From the NCBI GenBank assembly GCA_035079385.1, contig JAVHKY010000056.1, forward strand, positions 6,207,501-6,271,500: a stretch of 64,000 nucleotides of DNA, in the 5' to 3' direction. Below are positions 49,519-60,363 of the stretch, one piece after another. The notes under the pieces are model-generated. The model worked only from the letters and a program-made list of their open reading frames with translations, was not told the DNA's origin and did no database searches. A program made the position numbers and the translations under genes. Position 1 is the stretch's first letter, and every line of letters begins with the position of its first letter. The DNA is from Aspidiotus rigidus (lineage: Eukaryota; Arthropoda; Insecta; Hemiptera; Diaspididae).

Positions 49519-49819
49519 TATAATTATAGGGAATATACGTGTGGTTTACGGTGATTGTTACGTCTACTTTATTTCGGTCAGCTTTGCAGCTATTCAGCAG
49601 AACTTATCACCCAATTTTCTAAAGAATAGGTACCCCGGACTGATAACACGGAGACGACTTTTAGGCTATAAGGTAGGAATACAGCTCGTGTAACGTCACG
49701 CGCGACAGCGAATGTAACCGATGGGTACCGACGACACTCGTCACTCGTCAGTGTAAGGGACTTAGTCAGTGTGGTCAGTTCCGCGACGTTACGTGAAACG
49801 TGTTTGTACCTTAATTATA

Positions 49820-50312
49820 GATACCTAAAAGAGACAAGATAGCTAACTCTCCATATGCGCTGTGTTAAAATCCGGTACCCGATTTTTGTCGAGCTAATTT
49901 ACGTGCCGAGAGATAGCGCCACTGTATTGTAGGGCTAAGTTGACATTGCGCTTATGGACGTTTTTCAGTATTTATCAATTATCTCGGATACCGTTTATTT
50001 TTACGAAAAAATGAAAAGAACAAAATTTATTCCCCTTGTAATTTCCTATCGTATGAGACCTATTTCATATTTTGAAAAAAAAAAAATTCAAAGTAGGCCT
50101 CATTTGATAGGAAATTACAAGGGGAATAAATTTTGTTCTCTTCATTTTTTCATAAAAATGAACGGTTTCCGAGATAATTGATGAAAACTGAAAAACATCC
50201 ATAAAAGCGCAATGTTAATTTAGCCCAAGAATACTGTGTCGCTGTGTTGGCGTGCGGTGGAACACTAGAACTAACGAAGTTAGCTATCTTGTCTCTTTTA
50301 GTTTTAGGTATC
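49820..50312 (-). mobile_element. Foldback element copy B, inverted relative to A
   Basis: The same element in opposite orientation: its left outer segment (CTCCATATGCGCTGTGTT) equals A's right one, and its right outer segment (GCGTGCGGTGGAACACTAGA) equals A's left one. A and B are separated by about 300 bp, so the pair forms a 1.3-kb inverted repeat. The copia insertion begins 6 bp beyond B's end. Confidence 0.85.
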
Positions 50313-50318
50313 TATAAC

Positions 50319-50468
50319 TTTAGAAATGAGAAGCTGTAAAACCTTTAAACCTCTTTAATGAACATGCACGTAAAAAGACTTACAACACAACACAATAAAA
50401 ACTAACATCGTACAAGTGCAACAAAACATTGAACAGTGTTGCTGTAGACGAAACACCAAATTTCTACA
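50319..50468 (-). repeat. 3' LTR of the copia element
   Basis: 150 bp, begins TGTAGAAA and ends TTTCTAAA in element orientation; identical by reading to the 5' LTR. The terminal inverted repeat is imperfect and ends in AA instead of CA. Confidence 0.95.
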
Positions 50469-50599
50469 TCCTCCCGTCGAATACAGCAATTCAACAAGAA
50501 CCTAAACACTCAACTACAAAACTTAGAAAAATTTGACAATAAAATGTTTGGTAAAAACATGCAAAAAAAATAATAGGTAACAAAATTTTCAGACTTTCA

Positions 50600-53500
50600 T
50601 CACATAAGAATTTTATCTCTAATATAAATGAATTTCGATCTCTCCAGGGGTTTTGTCATAATATCCGCCAATTGATATCTTGAGCTAACGGCTCGTAATT
50701 CTAACTCTCCGTTCTGAATGGATTGACGAATCGCAAACTCCTTCGTCATCATAAAGCGGCTCAATGATGATTCCGTTCCATTGGCAATCCTCATCGCCGA
50801 AGTATTGTCCTCGTATACAATTGCAGGACTTCGAACTTTTAGAATCTTCTCAAACAGATGGCGAATAAAAGTGATCTCCCTGACAGAGTCATTTAGTGCG
50901 ATGTACTCTGCTTCGGCAGTAGATGTTGCAGTTCTTTTTTGTTTCTTGGTGTTCCAATGAACCAAATTTCCATATGAAAAAATCAAGTATCCTCCCGTGC
51001 TCTCGAATTTCTGATCACGTACATCGGCAAACGCAGAATCTACATAGGATACTACTGGTTCACGATCAGTCGCTCTATACTCCAAAACAAAATTTTTCGT
51101 TCGTTTCAAATATCTAAGAATTCGTTTAGCGTATTTCAATACATCTGGAGTGGCTCTATCTTGAAAACGTGACAAATAATTCACACTATATAGTATGTCA
51201 GGACGAGCATTTCTAGCTACGAATAACAAACATCCTATTAGGCTCCTTAAACCTGGTATTTCGTTTTGTTCATCAGATTTAACGATACTTAAACCATACT
51301 CCATCGGTGTGTCAGCTTCATGGGCTTCTATCATACCAAATTTTTCAATCAACTTTTCGATATACTTTTTCTGGTGTAAACGAACAATTTTATTCTTTCG
51401 ATCTCTTTCAATCTGAATACCAACGAACACAGATGGTTTTTCAACCACTTTCATCTTAAATTTTTCTCTCAGCAAGCCTATGAGATCTTCGACATGCTCA
51501 ACGCTGTTTGAAGTAATCAACATGTCATCTACATGAATAACAATGATTATGATGATCCTTTCATGTTGAAGGAAAAAAACGCACTGATCAGCCATAAAAT
51601 TTTCAAATCCAAGATCAATAAGTACGTTGGTCAACTTTTTATACCACAATTTTGAAGATATTCTCAAGCCATATAGTGCCTTTTTTAATTCAAATACCTG
51701 CGATTTACGATCATAGTTAAACCCTTCCGGGATCTCCAAATATACCGGTTCCGGTAACTCTCCGTATAAGAAAGCATTACTTACGTCGACCTGGAAAATC
51801 GAGAAATCCAATTCGTTCGCTATTGAAAAAATCCATCTCGTAACCATTTGACCAGTCACAGGTGAATAAGTTTCCTCATGGCTGTAGTTACATGAACTTT
51901 TGAATTCACGTGCCACCAATCGGGCTTTGGCGAATTCATCGGTGTCGTATTTTACCGTATAAACCCAACGAGCAGTAATCGTTTTCTGTTCACCTTTTGC
52001 ACAAACACTCCATGTTTCGTTTTCAATGAGAGCATTGATCTCTAACTTCATTGCCTGAATCCATTCATTCGCAAATACAGAATCAATAGCTTGTTGATAA
52101 GTTTCTGGTACGGCATGGGATAACTTTTCAACATGACCTTCTCTTGAAACATAAGACCAAACATAGCTGTGATCTATTTCATACGACTCACCAATTGGCT
52201 GTCCATCACTATAAATATTCAATTCCGGATTCTTTTCCAATTCGGCCTCGACAGCTTGATAATTTTTCTTTTCGATAAATCTAACATTACACGACCTGAA
52301 CAACGCCTTTGTAACAGGATTAAATAAAACGTATCCGTTGTTTTTAAATCCCATCAAGACTCGTAATTTAGCACGTTCGTCCATCTTAGGATCTGGGCGA
52401 GTTTGTTTTTCCTGTAACATCCAAGCAGCACAACCTGGAATAAAAATATTCGATAAATCAGGTCTTCGATTATAAAACAGTTCATATGGCGTCTTCCATT
52501 CGGCATTACTTCTACATGGTGATCTATTCAAAATATATTCAGCCATTTTTATAACTAGAGGCCATTCATTCTTCGGAATATTTGACTGATAAATTATCGA
52601 ACGAGTTTTCTGCTGGATTTTCTTATTGTAATTCTCCGCCCTCGAATTCTGTTCTGGGGTGTATGGATTTGATGGATCGATCTCTATGCCCTTTTCTTCA
52701 CAGAACTGTGCCACTGTGCCCATTACAAATTCTCTCGCATTGTCGCATCTCAATGAAGAGACTTTCAATCCAGAACCAGCCGCTTCGGCTTTAGCTACAT
52801 ACTTTTTCAGAACTTTTATTACATCTGACTTCATATTTATGGCATACGTAACACAGAAATTCGAATAATCATCGACAAAATTCAATACATATTTCTCACC
52901 CGTTCGGGCTTCACACATAGGACCCATTATATCAGTATTTACTATCTCATAAATTCTTGTGGCTCGATGTCTGACTTCTACATGCGGACTTCGAGACATT
53001 TTTGCTCGAATACAAACATCACATTCATAGAATTCGTCTGCTCTCACTTTAAATATAGGAATACCATCTGCCACAGACTGTAATTTTCGTAGATATTGAG
53101 CAGAAATATGGCCCATTTTTTTATGATACAACCACGACAGTTTATAGTCCTTCGAGCTTTCATAATCGCTTTCTTTAACCACAAATACAGAGATATTAAC
53201 GTTCGGTGATAAACTAGAATCAAGTATTTTTTCGTCACTCACGTTTATGACATCTTTTACCGAGGCGAATTTTACCCACTTAGCTCTATTATATCGTACT
53301 GCTATCATGAGAGATGTGTTATTTTCAAACCTATCGTAAATATGGGCGTATTCATCTATAATTTCAACTCCCATACCAGCTTGGGTGATTTTATCTTCTG
53401 AAAGTAAATTTATGGGCAAACCTGGTACACACAGAACGTTATGTAACTGAACTCTTTGAATTTCTCGAAGCTTATTTATGACGATGATATCCATACTTCC

Positions 53501-55318
53501 TCGATGAGTCGGCTTAGCTTTGAATTCTGACAAAAAACCAGTTATTTGGACTTCGGTTACCGTTTCTATATTATAATCCAAATCTTCGTAGTTTCCAACC
53601 AAGTGATCCATACATCCGCTGTCAAACATCATTTCTTTCACTGGAAAAATATCTTTTTCGGAGGATTCTTTAGCTAAACAAATATTACTGTTTATCGTTT
53701 TAACTATATCTACTCGAATATTATTTAAATCTCTTACCACCTCATTACTTACAAATTTTTCTTCTGTTTTCTGTTTAGACCTATCCCATTTTTCATAACT
53801 TATCAATGGTGTCGAATATTGCTTCTCAGGTACCTTATTTATTTTCCAACGTTTGTCGTTTTGTATTTCGGTACAGTTTTCCGGTGTTTCCGAAAGGGCT
53901 TTCCCCATTCCCGAGATTGATCCAAACGTGTACGAGGTATCACCATCGTTATTAGGTACAGCAATATACGAATAGGATGAAAAATCATTTTTTCCTTTCT
54001 CCTCTGCCGCTGCTGCAAAGGAATAGGGTGATTTTTCTTCTCTGTTATTCCTATTATTTCCTTGACGATCTCTCCAATTAATCTGTCTTGGTTTCTCGTC
54101 GTTACTTGGCGGCTTTGGACTCACTTTATTTTCCTCCTTCTGTTCAATTTTCTTTGTATCTCCGCCACTAAAGTTGTTGAACCTCCTACCTTCATTTGAT
54201 TGGTAGCCATAATTTTTCTGATTTCCTGGTTTTCTATCAGCATTCATTGGACAATCTCGAGCAATATGTCCGTAACCTTGGCACGTAAAACAACGAATAT
54301 TTCGTTTGAACGAATCAGCTTTCTTCCTCGACTCGCCATTTTTCATGAAATTGTAGTTTCGTTTACCATAAAACTTTTCCGACCTCTCATTTTTCTGTAA
54401 TTCACTTCGGTTTCTAGTTCTGGTCATCATTGCTGACGACGCTTGTTTATCTCTTCTCGAGTACTCATTTGTTTCCACAACTTTCTTTTTGAGAATTTCA
54501 AAGGTTTTCTCACCTTCATCCAAACTTCCGAACCAATCACGAACGGAGTTATAACTACTTGGGAGACTTGTTCGAAATATTTCCATTTCCTCATTGGAAT
54601 CCAATTTTCCGCCTCTATCACGAAAACGGTCGGCAGCATTTTCGAATATCTCGATATACTTTTCCATATTCCCGCTTTCTTCAAATCTTAGGGAATTGAG
54701 TTCTCTTCGTGCAGCATCTCTTCCAACTTCCGACGACGTTAAGTACAACTTCTTTAGGGATTCGATTAGTTCATACGCAGTAGTACATTTTTTTACTCTA
54801 ATCGATATTTTTGGTACTAACCTTTCTAGGATATAGGTGATTGCTTTCGCATTTGGCCTTCTAAAATCCTTGAATTCTTCGGATTTTAGCTGCTCATCTT
54901 TCGTTGTCGTACGATATTTCATCTCAACATCCGTTTTGATCAACATCTCAGCCACGCCTTTTCCCATAAGACCCCATTCTATTCTATTTAACCAATCTTG
55001 GAAATTTCTTCCATCAAATTTTTCGATTCCCTTATTGTTTTCCATAGTTCTTTCTTCTCCACTATCGGATTCACTAGAACTCGAATATCTGCTATTACTA
55101 AAATTAGGAGAAATTCTCACTGACCCGTGTTCAGAGATCGAAGTATTTCCGCTTTCCTGAGAGATTATTTCTTCTGATAGGCTCTCTTCTTGGTTTTGAT
55201 CCAGGATGACTTGCGAGTTTTCACGTTCTAACCGGACTTGGCTTCTAGTGTTTCCCGCTGGGCCTGAACTGTGCAATTTCTGAGATTTTCTTCTTCTTAC
55301 TTTACGTTTGTTTGGCAT
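50600..55318 (-). CDS. Ty1/copia Gag-Pol polyprotein, 1572 residues
   Basis: Single ORF, domains in copia order. Gag is residues 1-360, with the CCHC knuckle CFTCQGYGHIARDC at 343-356. Protease active site DSG is at 566-568. Integrase zinc-binding residues are His732, His737, Cys766 and Cys769; the catalytic triad is Asp796, Asp859 and Glu895 (DD35E spacing). Reverse transcriptase runs from ETWSV (about 1101), with the catalytic box reading HVDD (1262-1265) instead of the usual YVDD. RNase H has Asp1427, Glu1471 (STAEAEY) and Asp1504 (YEDN), and the family ending ADIMTKP follows. No stop or frameshift was seen, and no separate Gag frame, so the Gag:Pol ratio must be set otherwise, for example by splicing or proteolysis. 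The ATG is 84 bp inside the 5' LTR boundary. Confidence 0.97.
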   Translation of the reverse strand: MPNKRKVRRRKSQKLHSSGPAGNTRSQVRLERENSQVILDQNQEESLSEEIISQESGNTSISEHGSVRISPNFSNSRYSSSSESDSGEERTMENNKGIEKFDGRNFQDWLNRIEWGLMGKGVAEMLIKTDVEMKYRTTTKDEQLKSEEFKDFRRPNAKAITYILERLVPKISIRVKKCTTAYELIESLKKLYLTSSEVGRDAARRELNSLRFEESGNMEKYIEIFENAADRFRDRGGKLDSNEEMEIFRTSLPSSYNSVRDWFGSLDEGEKTFEILKKKVVETNEYSRRDKQASSAMMTRTRNRSELQKNERSEKFYGKRNYNFMKNGESRKKADSFKRNIRCFTCQGYGHIARDCPMNADRKPGNQKNYGYQSNEGRRFNNFSGGDTKKIEQKEENKVSPKPPSNDEKPRQINWRDRQGNNRNNREEKSPYSFAAAAEEKGKNDFSSYSYIAVPNNDGDTSYTFGSISGMGKALSETPENCTEIQNDKRWKINKVPEKQYSTPLISYEKWDRSKQKTEEKFVSNEVVRDLNNIRVDIVKTINSNICLAKESSEKDIFPVKEMMFDSGCMDHLVGNYEDLDYNIETVTEVQITGFLSEFKAKPTHRGSMDIIVINKLREIQRVQLHNVLCVPGLPINLLSEDKITQAGMGVEIIDEYAHIYDRFENNTSLMIAVRYNRAKWVKFASVKDVINVSDEKILDSSLSPNVNISVFVVKESDYESSKDYKLSWLYHKKMGHISAQYLRKLQSVADGIPIFKVRADEFYECDVCIRAKMSRSPHVEVRHRATRIYEIVNTDIMGPMCEARTGEKYVLNFVDDYSNFCVTYAINMKSDVIKVLKKYVAKAEAAGSGLKVSSLRCDNAREFVMGTVAQFCEEKGIEIDPSNPYTPEQNSRAENYNKKIQQKTRSIIYQSNIPKNEWPLVIKMAEYILNRSPCRSNAEWKTPYELFYNRRPDLSNIFIPGCAAWMLQEKQTRPDPKMDERAKLRVLMGFKNNGYVLFNPVTKALFRSCNVRFIEKKNYQAVEAELEKNPELNIYSDGQPIGESYEIDHSYVWSYVSREGHVEKLSHAVPETYQQAIDSVFANEWIQAMKLEINALIENETWSVCAKGEQKTITARWVYTVKYDTDEFAKARLVAREFKSSCNYSHEETYSPVTGQMVTRWIFSIANELDFSIFQVDVSNAFLYGELPEPVYLEIPEGFNYDRKSQVFELKKALYGLRISSKLWYKKLTNVLIDLGFENFMADQCVFFLQHERIIIIIVIHVDDMLITSNSVEHVEDLIGLLREKFKMKVVEKPSVFVGIQIERDRKNKIVRLHQKKYIEKLIEKFGMIEAHEADTPMEYGLSIVKSDEQNEIPGLRSLIGCLLFVARNARPDILYSVNYLSRFQDRATPDVLKYAKRILRYLKRTKNFVLEYRATDREPVVSYVDSAFADVRDQKFESTGGYLIFSYGNLVHWNTKKQKRTATSTAEAEYIALNDSVREITFIRHLFEKILKVRSPAIVYEDNTSAMRIANGTESSLSRFMMTKEFAIRQSIQNGELELRAVSSRYQLADIMTKPLERSKFIYIRDKILM

Positions 55319-55390
55319 ATAATTCGCTTTGATAATTATCGGGAGGACCTTTCTTCACCGATAGCTTCACAACTTTTTGCCTCAACCACG

Positions 55391-55401
55391 CTCTGCTACC
55401 A
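55391..55401 (-). other. Primer-binding site (initiator tRNA-Met)
   Basis: TGGTAGCAGAG lies immediately inside the 5' LTR and complements the 3' end of animal initiator tRNA-Met (CTCTGCTACCA). There is no spacer between LTR and site. Confidence 0.85.
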
Positions 55402-55551
55402 TTTAGAAATGAGAAGCTGTAAAACCTTTAAACCTCTTTAATGAACATGCACGTAAAAAGACTTACAACACAACACAATAAAAACTAACATCGTACAAGT
55501 GCAACAAAACATTGAACAGTGTTGCTGTAGACGAAACACCAAATTTCTACA
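55402..55551 (-). repeat. 5' LTR of the copia element
   Basis: 150 bp, identical by reading to 50319-50468. It must carry the element's promoter, although at 150 bp it is short for a copia LTR. Confidence 0.95.
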
Positions 55552-55556
55552 ATAAC

Positions 55557-55900
55557 CTTAATAAACGTCGTCTCCGTGTTATCAGTCCAGTATACCTATC
55601 GTACTAGGTAGTAGGTACTACAGTGCCTTAGTGTGAGAGGCTGAGGCTTATAGGATGGTCTACTACGGTGTGCTTGTGTTTTTAGTTTCCGTAATTTGGA
55701 GTTTCGATCAGCAGAACAAGTCAATTTTCTGAAGGTAACCGTACTGGTACTCAGAGAAGAGAACTCGTGTCTCGTATGTGACCACTGACCAATTGACCAA
55801 TGGTTATGGTTGTACCTACGTTACAGGTCTGGTTCTAAAAGTTGAATGGAAAGCGAACATTTCATAAGTAGCTACTGGCTAGAATGAAGAGAGAAAATTC
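55557..55900 (+). promoter_or_regulatory. Upstream region of the DUF4602 gene, truncated by the copia insertion
   Basis: Only about 344 bp separate the target duplication from the ATG. The first 40 bp (GTCGTCTCCGTGTTATCAGT) are inverted relative to about 49627-49660 in the spacer between foldback copies A and B. No TATA box identified. Confidence 0.4.
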
Positions 55901-56444
55901 ATGATCAACTACAAAATGGACGACATTCTTACACGTAAGTCGCTCAATTCCTCTTGTTTGTTGTATACAACTTTTAATCGTGAATTTTTTCTCGTTAGAT
56001 ATGGAGGAGACATTGGAAAGGGTTCGAACGAAAGGCTCAGAACTGAGAGAAAATAACGATTTTAAAGGTATGGTGTTCACTAGCAGAAAGAAAACTGCCA
56101 ATCAATCGGCTGAAGTAAGCACGGAAAGTAAAACTCAATCTAACGTCAGTCAGGAATTCGATATCAAGAAGGCAACGAAAGAAATAATGAAATTTGGTGC
56201 TGGAGGTTTTTATCAACGTCGACGTGAAAAAACGCTCAAAACGTTGGCTGTAGAGTTGGGTGCCAAACCGGAAAAGAAACGTTATCATAATTACAAAGTA
56301 CTGAAAGAAATTCGCAAACAGAATTGTCACCGAAGAGAAGAACGCAAAAACGCGATGAATTTATCGGCGAATTTTAAAAAATGTCCCATGCGAAGCAGAA
56401 AGCATGAAACTGGCATATTAAATAAGTATGGAAAACGAAGATAA
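55901..56444 (+). CDS. DUF4602 (C1orf131-like) nucleolar protein
   Basis: Exons 55901-55934 and 55999-56444 join (GTAAGT...TTAG, 64-bp intron) into 159 residues; an internal ATG at 55916 would give 154. DIKKATKEIMKFGAGGFYQ, then a basic stretch, then LGAKPEKKRYHNYKVLKEI, match the conserved DUF4602 core of human C1orf131, which is a component of the small-subunit processome. The C-terminus is strongly basic (RRRE, RREERK, RKHE, GKRR), as expected of an rRNA-associated protein. It is shorter than the human protein (about 290). Function in ribosome assembly is inferred from the family. Confidence 0.8.
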
Positions 56445-56600
56445 TTAGAATGTTTTCAAAAAAACTTCATCCTTGTGTGTACATTTATCTTAGGTTTTAG
56501 TAACCTTCAGCCTCTTTACTATTCTATGAATGAATACGTAGGACAGCATGAAACAAATTGCGCTTATCAAAATTGAAATTCAAATATTCTTCTGATGATA

Positions 56601-56974
56601 ACACTACGCAACAAAAAAAAAATTGAAAAATGCACGAACGAAATTATGCGGTTCTATAAGTATTTTCGACGCTGATCACGATGCCGTTGACCGTTTCTCG
56701 AAATTGGCTCTGGTTATTGAGAAATTATGAAATGAAGTTCCCGCGAATCGTTGCGACACGCAGTATATTATGATCTCGTACTCGCAAAATTCGCTAACTG
56801 GGTAACATACACTACGCGTCGCTACAATTCGCGGGAGTTTCATATGATCATTTCTCGACAACTAGAGCCAATTTCGAGAAACGTTCAAGGCATTGTGATC
56901 AGGGTCGAAAATACCTATAGAATTGTATAATTTCGTTCATGTATTTTTCAATTTTTTTTGTCGTTGTGTAGTGT
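56601..56974. mobile_element. Long-palindrome MITE, 374 bp, downstream of the DUF4602 gene
   Basis: ACACTACGCAAC...TTGAAAAATGCACGAACGAA (left) is mirrored at the right end (TTCGTTCATGTATTTTTCAA ... GTTGTGTAGTGT). Pairing continues almost to the centre near 56790 (GTTTCTCGAAATTGGCTCT against AGAGCCAATTTCGAGAAAC). No ORF. Confidence 0.85.
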
Positions 56975-58638
56975 AATAATTAAGCACCTTATAACCGTTC
57001 TTATTTAAGTAATGTTTTCACAATGAATTAGTGATGAATTTTTACACGGAAGTTCCCTGGACCACATGTAGGTGGTACTCTATCATAAATGCTCATGGTC
57101 AACTTACGCATACTCAGATTGAGCGCTTTTTCCCATTCTAGAACCATAGTGCTCTATTGTAACTAGATTCTGTCTCAAAGTAAAAGGCACTTATTTTCAA
57201 TCCGTTACCAAGGTTTTCAAAAAAGTACGACCCGTAGTAAGCCCACAGACGTTTTTACAACAACTTCCCGGATAACTCAATTCTCTTGATTGAAAATTTG
57301 AAAACGATTTTGGTAATAAGCTAAATGAATCCTCGTGTTGAGGGTAATTCCGACAGAGATCGAGCTTCTTCGTTAATACATTGAAAAATAGATTATTAAT
57401 GTATTCATAATGCGAAATATCTTTCAAGATATTCACGTTGAGTTGATTTGATGATTGTATTTCTTACGAATAATTTTGTCAAGTTGTCGCACTTTAGCTC
57501 AACCGTCGAGCCGCTGTGCTGCTTTATACGTGTTTTACCAAAACGCGCCTCAGTCGCTTCTGAAACGCTCCGTGTGAAAGGCGAACATGTTGATTAAAGA
57601 TTTGTCGACTGGTGCAAAACCAGATAAAAGTAAATTTATTCAGCGCTCAGCTTCAGCATTCATGTACCCGTCCCCCTGAATACCCTTTACAAAAATCGAA
57701 GTATAGTTTCTACCTGACATCAGTTGCTAATCTCGAGAAGAATAATTACGATTGAATCCAATTATACATTTTTTTAAACGGATGTATCTCGTCTTCTCTT
57801 GTGTCGGCGGACGGTAAAAATTTTCGGTAGCCCCAAAAACCGGTTCCTCGTAAAATTTTGACCTTTGAGCAAAGGTAAAATAAGCTGTAATATTTTTCTT
57901 ACGTAGGGTAGTGGAGAAGGCTCTGTAATTTTTTTAGGAATGCTCATTTCTATTTCATTAGCTTGCAAAACTCGGAATTGTGATACATGTTTTTATGCGA
58001 GTTATTGCTAAGCTTCAAAGTGAGCTACCAGAAGTCATTTGTTCTTCATCTAAGCACCTGACAAAATATTGACCTTAATTTAGATAGGCTTGTCTTTCAA
58101 AGAGCCTCGAAATAGAAGATTGAACAACAGATATTTACCTCTCTTATTGTGGAAAGCAGCATCCACGAATTTCTCAATGGAATTCACCTTCGATCACTCG
58201 TATCATTTTATCCTGACTTTAAAGAATAAAGATAGACTATTGTCAGTATTATAATATGAGTATATCGAGAATCATGGTTGTAATAAATAATAATTATTTA
58301 TTTTTTGAGTAGCCCGTCATTTTTCCTCATTTTACCTAGAATTATTAATAAATATTCAAAAACTATATTCACTTGAATCAATAATATCAGTAAATAAAGA
58401 AGAAAGATAACCCAACAGACAGATAAAATTTATGACTATGCTAAAAAATATTTCAAACTTGATTGTTCTTGTGAATAACACTCGAGTATTGTAGTACTTA
58501 ACGATTAGAAACTTCTAAGAAATTTACCAATGATCCGTGGCTAAATTAGGAAAATCTAAGAAAACGGGACCACAAAAACTTTTGAATATTGCCTCAATTT
58601 TGAATGCTCTATTTTTTCATTAAATTTTCTACAAAAAT
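56975..58638. other. Intergenic; no gene recognised
   Basis: AT-rich. A minus ORF at 57436-57197 (ISHYEYINNLFFNVLTKKLD) looks faintly transposase-like but I cannot place it. Confidence 0.3.
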
Positions 58639-58765
58639 ATGTCAGTTATAGAAGATTTTCGTATTATTATATTGATAGGCCTAATCCAATTGCACTACGT
58701 TAGTTCAGAACCAGAAAGTGCACTTACAGTTTGGGTTGATGATTTTAATCGCTCTGTTTCTGGAG
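58639..58765 (+). CDS. Candidate first coding exon of a secreted or membrane protein
   Basis: ATG opens 42 codons: an N-terminal hydrophobic run (RIIILIGLIQLHYVSS) with signal-peptide character, then EPESALTVWVDDFNRSVSG, ending at a strong donor (GGAG then GTGAGTAAG). Acceptors at 58838 and 59021 are possible; the first gives a stop after 10 codons, the second stays open to 59141. I do not recognise the protein. A single exon-like ORF of this size can arise by chance. Confidence 0.3.
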
Positions 58766-59116
58766 GTGAGTAAGAAATTTTGAAAATTCTTTCTGTAATT
58801 CTCTTCATAACCTTTTACCGTTTTTGTAAACGTTTCAGACGAAGCGATACTACGTTTTTGGAGTTTGTGAAATTAGTATTAGAATATCACTAAAAAGTTT
58901 GAAAAATCAAGGGAGGGGAGAAGGCGAGGAAGAATTTTAAAATGAATCTACAACTCGATAGTAGGAATATCAGCTTAGTCTAACAGTCGAGTTGTGTAAG
59001 AATCGTCCTTTTTTATTGTAGGACTCAAAGATTGTTGTCATTGGAAAACTCTGCTTTGCCGTAATTCTGTGACTACATTGAAGTTATATTATAGAAAGAG
59101 GAAGTCTTTTGACCAA

Positions 59117-59505
59117 AGTCTGTCCAAAACAAGAGTGCTATAGTTTTCACAGCAGGCCAAGAAGATTTTTAGACTGTGTGGTAATGAGCGGTAAGAGGAG
59201 TATTACCCCAAGGTGTTCGAAAAGAGGTGTGCTCAGTTCGATTGTAAACAAAACGCAACCCGCATGCACATTTAAAAATACATGGGACGCGGAACCGAGT
59301 GACGTCACCCGGTTCCGTTTTTACATTGTTTTAAATGGAGATCAGCTGATGTAGCGCCTTGTTGTTTACATTGAGCTGAGCACACCTCTTTTCAAACACC
59401 TTGGTATTACGTACCCCACCTAATCACACGACCACCGCGCTGTCCATAATATGTCAGCATGTGTTGCGGACTGCGTTAGGCACTCTCATTTTGGACAGAC
59501 TACAT
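59117..59505. mobile_element. Nested foldback MITE
   Basis: Outer arms AGTCTGTCCAAAACAAGAGTG and CACTCTCATTTTGGACAGACT; inner arms AAGGTGTTCGAAAAGAGGTG plus TGCTCAG (59209-59235) and CTGAGCACACCTCTTTTCAA plus ACACCTT (59376-59402); central palindrome CGGAACCGAGTGACGTCACC then CGGTTCCG. Confidence 0.75.
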
Positions 59506-60363
59506 AGTGAGTTACAACTAACGTTGCCGACCGTGTTGCACCAGTCGTGATAAAAAATGTTTACATCAGGATAGCTGAAATTCATTATGATAACACTGAA
59601 AAAATCAAATTAATAAATAATATTACTAGCATCCCTTACCCACTTCAATGCAAACAATGGCAATGCATTAAACATGGAAATATTTCTGGTAATAGGATAC
59701 AATTAAATATCGTATTACTGATTTATATAGAAATCACATAGAAATATTATCTAGCAGAGAAAACTTGCTCATAAACTATTGCAATTCTTCTTCGTTCACG
59801 CCTACGTCACTGCATAGTTGTGTTCGAAACAGGGGTGGTAAGCTTATCCGTTAGCCTTAGCTTTTAGCCGTTAGCCCAGCAATTTTGGACCAAAATTAGC
59901 TAGCTGTTAGCTAGCTGTTCAAGAAGGATGTAAACATTAGCTTATCCGTTAGCTGTTGTTGAATTGCTAGAATGAAAAGCTAATAGAAAAAAATTGAGAC
60001 CGCATTAAAAGCAAAGGGTCAATTCCGACTTCCGAGCGCAACTCAGAAGGAGTTTTGGAGAAATAGTATTCTTTACTCTCGAGAAATAATGCCATTTCCC
60101 CAAAACTAATTATTAATGGCGTCAGGTGACGTGGTAGGTACTACTAGCCACTAGGTAGACAGTGTGCGGCCATGCGCTGTTTTGCTCTTTGCTGATTTCT
60201 TTCATTCAGCTTGCAGCACTGCACTGCAGCAGTTTGCTGATTTTTTACTTTTTACATTCTCAATCTGGACGCGTTGTCTAGTCTATGAAACAAATAATCG
60301 CAACAAAAAAATTAATAATTCTAGACAAACTTGCGAAACAAATTTGTAACTTCAAAACTTGCA

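Larger units (their letters stand above)
50319..55551 (-). mobile_element. Complete Ty1/copia LTR retrotransposon, 5233 bp
   Basis: Two 150-bp LTRs, a primer site, a single uninterrupted gag-pol ORF, a polypurine tract (CGACGGGAGGA just inside the 3' LTR) and a perfect 5-bp target duplication ATAAC at 50314-50318 and 55552-55556. Identical LTRs and an open ORF indicate a recent insertion that may still be competent. It sits between foldback copy B and the DUF4602 gene. Confidence 0.97.
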
